Shown here piece after piece: positions 60,553 to 64,000 of a DNA stretch of 64,000 bases. Below the pieces are notes generated by a model that was given only the letters and a program-made list of their open reading frames with translations, was not told where the DNA came from and searched no databases. Made by a program: the position numbers and the translations under genes. How positions within the stretch are numbered: the first letter of the stretch is position 1; each line of letters begins with the position of its first letter. The stretch is from Streptomyces collinus Tu 365. Its GTDB lineage: Bacteria > Actinomycetota > Actinomycetes > Streptomycetales > Streptomycetaceae. Location of the stretch: assembly GCF_000444875.1 (NCBI RefSeq), contig NC_021985.1, positions 2,737,535 to 2,801,534 on the forward strand, written 5' to 3'.

Positions 60553-61851
60553 ATGACGTGGTGGCGCGGAGTGAAGTGCCAGGTGACGGCCTGGCAGGCG
60601 GCGCGGGCGCAGTGGAAGGCGGACCACGAGCGCTTCAAGACGGCACGGCGGGCCGCCCGGAAGACGGGACGGGTCCCCGACGTCAGCCACCCGGGGCCGC
60701 CGCCCACCGGCTTCGCCCTGCTGCCGTGGCTGCTGCTGGGCATGGGGTCCTTCTCCAACCTGCTGCAGGGCCGCACCGCGAACCCCTGGATCGGCGGTCT
60801 CGGCCTGCTCGTCTTCAACTCGCTGTACATCTACGTCACCTTCCGCTCCTTCGACCGGGACAAGCGCCGGACGGTGTCCACGCGGGTGGCGCTGGGGCTG
60901 ATGGGCCTGCTCACCACGGGCCTCGCGCTCGGGTACGGCGGCAACTGGCTGATGTTCTTCCCGCTGCTGGGTCTGGCGGCCGGCGCCACCCTGCGGGGCC
61001 CGTGGCTGGGGCGCACGGCTGTGCTGCTCGCGCTGTACGCGGCCGGGATCTCCGCCGTCCGGGACGGCTGGGGCGACGCCACGAACATCGGGTACGCGGC
61101 CTTCCTGTCGACGATGGTGACCGCGGCGATCCTCGGGCTCTCCGAGGCCGTGCGGGAGCTGCGGGCCGCCCGCGAGGAGCTGGCCCGGCGGGCGGTGGAG
61201 AAGGAGCGGCTGCGCTTCTCCCGCGATCTGCACGACCTGCTCGGGCACACCCTGTCGGTGATCGTGGTGAAGTCGGAGGCGGCCCGGCGGCTGGCCCCGC
61301 GGGACATGGACGCGGCCCTCACGCAGATCGGTGACATCGAGTCGGTGGGCCGGCAGGCGCTCACCGAGATCCGCGAGGCGGTGACCGGCTACCGCGAGGG
61401 CAGTCTGGCCACCGAGCTGACCCGGGCCCGCTCGGCGCTGTCCGCGGCGAGCATCCGGCCGGTGGTACGGCAGTCCGGGGCGCCGCTGGAGCCGCAGACC
61501 GAGGCGCTGCTGAGCTGGGTGGTGCGGGAGGCGGTCACCAACGTCGTCCGGCACAGCGCCGCCGGCCGCTGCGAGATCACCGTGGAGAGCACGGCCGAGC
61601 GGGCCCGGCTCACCGTCACGGACGACGGCGCCGGCGGTGCCGCCGACCGGGCCGCCGCGTGCCGCGTCGAGGGCATCGGCGGCACCGGTCTGACGGGCCT
61701 GACCGAGCGCCTGGCGGCGGCGGGCGGCTCGCTGCGGGCCGGCCCGTCGCCGCGCGGCGGCTTCGCGGTCACCGCCGAACTCCCGGTGGAGCCGGCGGCG
61801 CTTGCGGCCGTGGGGGCGGGTACGGCGGTTACGGCGCCCAGGGCGGGCTGA
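60553..61851 (+). CDS. DesK/NarL-type sensor histidine kinase
   Basis: The 432-residue kinase has a basic cytoplasmic N-terminus, about five or six transmembrane helices (roughly 60-205), a coiled linker (REELARRAVEKERL) and a HisKA_3 domain with phospho-acceptor His in RFSRDLHDLLGHTLSVIVVK (near 225). The HATPase follows: VVREAVTNVVRHS, TDDGAGG and GGTGLTGLTERLAAAGG. No extracytoplasmic sensor domain is seen, so it probably senses the membrane. Its partner is likely the NarL-type regulator at 63620, separated by an oppositely oriented arabinofuranosidase gene. Confidence 0.93.
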   Translation: MTWWRGVKCQVTAWQAARAQWKADHERFKTARRAARKTGRVPDVSHPGPPPTGFALLPWLLLGMGSFSNLLQGRTANPWIGGLGLLVFNSLYIYVTFRSFDRDKRRTVSTRVALGLMGLLTTGLALGYGGNWLMFFPLLGLAAGATLRGPWLGRTAVLLALYAAGISAVRDGWGDATNIGYAAFLSTMVTAAILGLSEAVRELRAAREELARRAVEKERLRFSRDLHDLLGHTLSVIVVKSEAARRLAPRDMDAALTQIGDIESVGRQALTEIREAVTGYREGSLATELTRARSALSAASIRPVVRQSGAPLEPQTEALLSWVVREAVTNVVRHSAAGRCEITVESTAERARLTVTDDGAGGAADRAAACRVEGIGGTGLTGLTERLAAAGGSLRAGPSPRGGFAVTAELPVEPAALAAVGAGTAVTAPRAG

Positions 61852-63406
61852 CCGCCCAGCTGACGTCGTCGCTCCACGAGGCGGCGCTGTCGAAGGCGTT
61901 GGCGCCCCCGTCGCTCGCCGCGTAGACGCCCAGGTCGTAGTGGCGCAGGTAGCGGCTCGGGTAGTTGTACGACGCGAACGAGGTGCCCGTGCCGCTCCTG
62001 CCGGTGGCCGGGCAGAAGGTGGCGTCGGCGCGGAACTGGCTCGTGCCGTTCATGGGCTGCCGGTAGATCCGGTAGTTGTAGTGGCGCAGGAAGTCACCGG
62101 GGTAGTTCCGCGACTCGAAGGAGACGCAGGAGGCGTCGGCGAGCCCCCGGCGCACGATCCAGGTCGCGTCGTTCCGGTCGAGCGCGGAACTGCCGGACGT
62201 GACCGGGGAGATGACCGCGGCGTCGGCCTGGTGGCGCAGGTAGTCGGTGGTGCAGCAGGCGGTGGTCGCGCGCAGCGAGATCTCCGAGCCGGGGCTCAGG
62301 GTGCCGGTGCTGCCGGTCGGGCCGCCGTACCCGGCGGAGACGATGTCGGCCTGGACGGCGTCGTCGGCCGCGTCCGTCGGTATCCCGGAGGTCATCACGC
62401 CCTCGAAGAAGGAGCCGATGGAGCCGTTGCTGTTGTCGCCGCCGGTGCCGAGGACGATCGCGCCCTCCTGGTGCATGGGCGCGTAGCCGCCCGCGGTCGG
62501 CTCACCGCCGGAATAGGTGGTCGTCAGTCCACCGGATTGCGCGTTTCCGTATTTCAGCGCGAAATGGTTCTGCCCGTTGTTCTTCAGCAGCGCGGTCACG
62601 AAGGGCATCGGTCCGGTGCCGGTGTTCGAGGTGTTCCTGCTGTACCCGGCGTCGGACTGGAACAGGCCGTTCTCCAGGTCGGCCTGGACCCAGGGTCCCT
62701 GCCCGTGGCAGGGCGCGAACCAGCACTCGGTGCCGAAGTTGATGGCGTCCATGTGCCCGTTGCCGGTGTCCTTGTTGTTCGTCTCGGCGTTGCCGTAGTC
62801 GAAGCAGCAGGCGCCGTTGACGTGGGTGCCGGAGGTCACCATGTACATCCCCTCGGCCTGCCCGTTCACGGCCACGCCGGAGGTGGAGTTGTCCCGGTAG
62901 CCCATGCCGGCGGAGATCTCCAGGCCGTAGACCTGGTGGCCGCCCACGGTCACCGGCAGGGCGTCGGCGGGCGCTCCGACGTCGGCCGCTCCGGCCCCGC
63001 CCGCGCCCTCCACGGTGAGGTGGTTGTGGCGCGCCGACTGGTCGTAGATCTCGGTGATGACGCAGGTCGTACCGGCACAGAAGGCGTCCTGGGCCGCCGC
63101 GTCGGCGTAGCCGCCGGTGGTCAGCACGCCGATGTTCGCGAATCCGCCGTCGGAGGCCCGCTTCACCTGGTAGAGGGGGCCGCCGTAGGCGGAGTACAGG
63201 GCGCGGACGAGGCTGTGCGCGGCGACGCACGGGGTGCCGGCGGCCGCGTAGACGTCGCAGGGCCGTGAGGTCGCGGCGGCGGCCCGCGGGGCGCCGGCGC
63301 CGAGGACGAGCGCGGCGACCGACGCGAACACCGCGAACACCGCGAGCACGGACAGGGCGGCGCTCTCGATCCGCCGTGGGACACAGCGCGGGAGGATGGG
63401 GGACAC
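61829..63406 (-). CDS. Secreted alpha-L-arabinofuranosidase B (GH54-CBM42)
   Basis: The 525-residue secreted enzyme has a long N-terminal signal region (VLAVFAVFASVAALVLG, cleavage near AAAAT), a GH54 catalytic domain (about 50-370: RPCDVYAAAGTPCVAAHSLVRALY, CFDYGNAETN, GTECWFAPCHGQGPW with paired Cys) and a C-terminal CBM42 arabinose-binding beta-trefoil (about 385-525: YLRHQADAAVIS, FLRHYNYRIY, YLRHYDLGVYAA). GTG 63406 follows AGAGGTG. The 3' end overlaps the histidine kinase stop by 23 bases. ATACCGAAC direct repeats precede it. Confidence 0.93.
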   Translation of the reverse strand: MSPILPRCVPRRIESAALSVLAVFAVFASVAALVLGAGAPRAAAATSRPCDVYAAAGTPCVAAHSLVRALYSAYGGPLYQVKRASDGGFANIGVLTTGGYADAAAQDAFCAGTTCVITEIYDQSARHNHLTVEGAGGAGAADVGAPADALPVTVGGHQVYGLEISAGMGYRDNSTSGVAVNGQAEGMYMVTSGTHVNGACCFDYGNAETNNKDTGNGHMDAINFGTECWFAPCHGQGPWVQADLENGLFQSDAGYSRNTSNTGTGPMPFVTALLKNNGQNHFALKYGNAQSGGLTTTYSGGEPTAGGYAPMHQEGAIVLGTGGDNSNGSIGSFFEGVMTSGIPTDAADDAVQADIVSAGYGGPTGSTGTLSPGSEISLRATTACCTTDYLRHQADAAVISPVTSGSSALDRNDATWIVRRGLADASCVSFESRNYPGDFLRHYNYRIYRQPMNGTSQFRADATFCPATGRSGTGTSFASYNYPSRYLRHYDLGVYAASDGGANAFDSAASWSDDVSWAVSPPWAP

Positions 63407-63453
63407 GTGCACCTCTTCGGTCTCTCGTGGGGGTCGGTGCGGGCCCGGTCGGT

Positions 63454-63520
63454 ATACCGAACGTCGTTCGATCGAAATACCGAACCTTTTCCGCGCCGAA
63501 ATACCGAACAAATACCGGAA
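63454..63520 (-). promoter_or_regulatory. ATACCGAAC direct repeats before the arabinofuranosidase gene
   Basis: ATACCGAAC occurs at 63454, 63477 and 63501 (spacing 23 and 24, two helical turns), the last two as part of GAAATACCGAAC; a variant ATACCGGAA lies at 63512. An AT-rich setting and location 50-110 bases upstream of GTG 63406 suggest a multi-site operator for sugar control. The binding protein is not identified. Confidence 0.55.
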
Positions 63521-63619
63521 ATGCAGAGGCGATTGTTTTCGCGTCACCGGGAATCGTCAACCCCCGCGGACCGAAATCGTGACGGGTCCTCGATTCACTT
63601 CCGCGGTTACGCTTGGGCC

Positions 63620-64000
63620 GTGAAGAACATCCGAGTCCTGCTCGCCGAGGACCAGGGCATGATGCGCGGTGCCCTCGCGCTGCTGCTCGGCATGGAGGAC
63701 GACATCGAGGTGGTCGCCCAGGTGTCGTCCGGCGACGCGATCGTGGCGGCGGCGCTGCTGCACCGGCCGGACGTGGCGCTGCTGGACATCGAACTGCCCG
63801 GTGTCAGCGGCCTGGACGCGGCGGCTCAGCTGCGCGAGCAGGCGCCGGACTGCCGGGTGCTGATCCTGACCACCTTCGGCCGGCCCGGCTATCTGCGCCG
63901 GGCCATGGAGGCCGGGGCGGCCGGTTTCCTGGTCAAGGACGGGCCGGTGGAGGAACTCGCCCAGGCGGTCCGGCGCGTGCTCACCGGGGAGACCGTGGTC
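63620..64000 (+). CDS. NarL/DesR-type response regulator (3' end outside window)
   Basis: The first 127 codons are present. The receiver domain is complete: acidic pair AEDQ, phospho-acceptor Asp in LLDIELPG (near 56), Thr in LILTTF and Lys in FLVKDG. The LuxR-type HTH must lie beyond the edge. It is the likely partner of the kinase at 60553. TACGCT (63608-63613) lies six bases before GTG 63620 with no RBS, so translation appears leaderless. Confidence 0.92.
   Translation, partial: MKNIRVLLAEDQGMMRGALALLLGMEDDIEVVAQVSSGDAIVAAALLHRPDVALLDIELPGVSGLDAAAQLREQAPDCRVLILTTFGRPGYLRRAMEAGAAGFLVKDGPVEELAQAVRRVLTGETVV

Overview
This window is chromosomal DNA from a Streptomyces or close relative. The evidence is very high GC with third-position G/C bias, GTG and leaderless starts, WhiJ/BldB-type XRE-DUF397 genes, an AfsR/SARP regulator, the actinobacterial RNase HI-phosphatase fusion and a type A RNase P RNA. 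The gene order recalls, from memory only, the S. coelicolor region around SCO2240-SCO2310. I see no integrase, transposase, CRISPR array or tRNA. Most genes are core, with accessory pieces between them.

Region 1 (1-10.7 kb): the start of a glutamine synthetase homologue (GlnA2-like); a nitric-oxide module (flavohaemoglobin hmpA with an NsrR-type operator, and nsrR itself); a membrane pair DUF3105-DUF305; a secreted sedolisin protease with a strong hairpin terminator; nadE; and an ATPase / XRE / DUF397 / DUF6215 group.

Region 2 (10.7-28.7 kb): an MFS pump, a membrane endonuclease/exonuclease/phosphatase-fold protein, a DHA2 pump with its TetR regulator, panB, a DrrAB-type ABC exporter beside an AfsR-like regulator, an M50 protease, npdG (F420:NADP+ oxidoreductase), an Asp-box sialidase-like protein, an MFS exporter and map.

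Region 3 (28.7-46 kb): haem oxygenase under a cluster of inverted repeats, a PhzF-like protein, the iron uptake operon efeO-efeB-efeU behind two iron-box-like sites, a lipoprotein, a PrimPol-like protein, a TetR regulator, an Rsm22 family methyltransferase, a serine hydrolase coupled to a Bcr/CflA pump, sugar oxidoreductases, a DD-carboxypeptidase, DoxX and a MazG-like protein. Several intergenic gaps here are GC-rich repeats.

Region 4 (46-64 kb): rnpB, whose 5' part overlaps an EamA transporter gene; an AraC regulator; an RNB exoribonuclease; yaaA; a KDPG aldolase under a large palindrome; the RNase HI-phosphatase / zinc-ribbon / Nif3 operon; a small HGRHR protein; a MaoC-ADH-SDR operon behind a KstR-like operator; and a DesK-type histidine kinase separated from a response regulator by an inserted GH54 arabinofuranosidase gene.

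The strongest leads are five heptamers in 10-11 bp register before the DrrAB exporter next to the SARP gene, the KstR-like box before an Hsd4A/Hsd4B-like pair, the arabinofuranosidase splitting a two-component pair, the rnpB/EamA overlap, and many promoters of the form TANNNT-N6-7-start codon that imply leaderless mRNAs.
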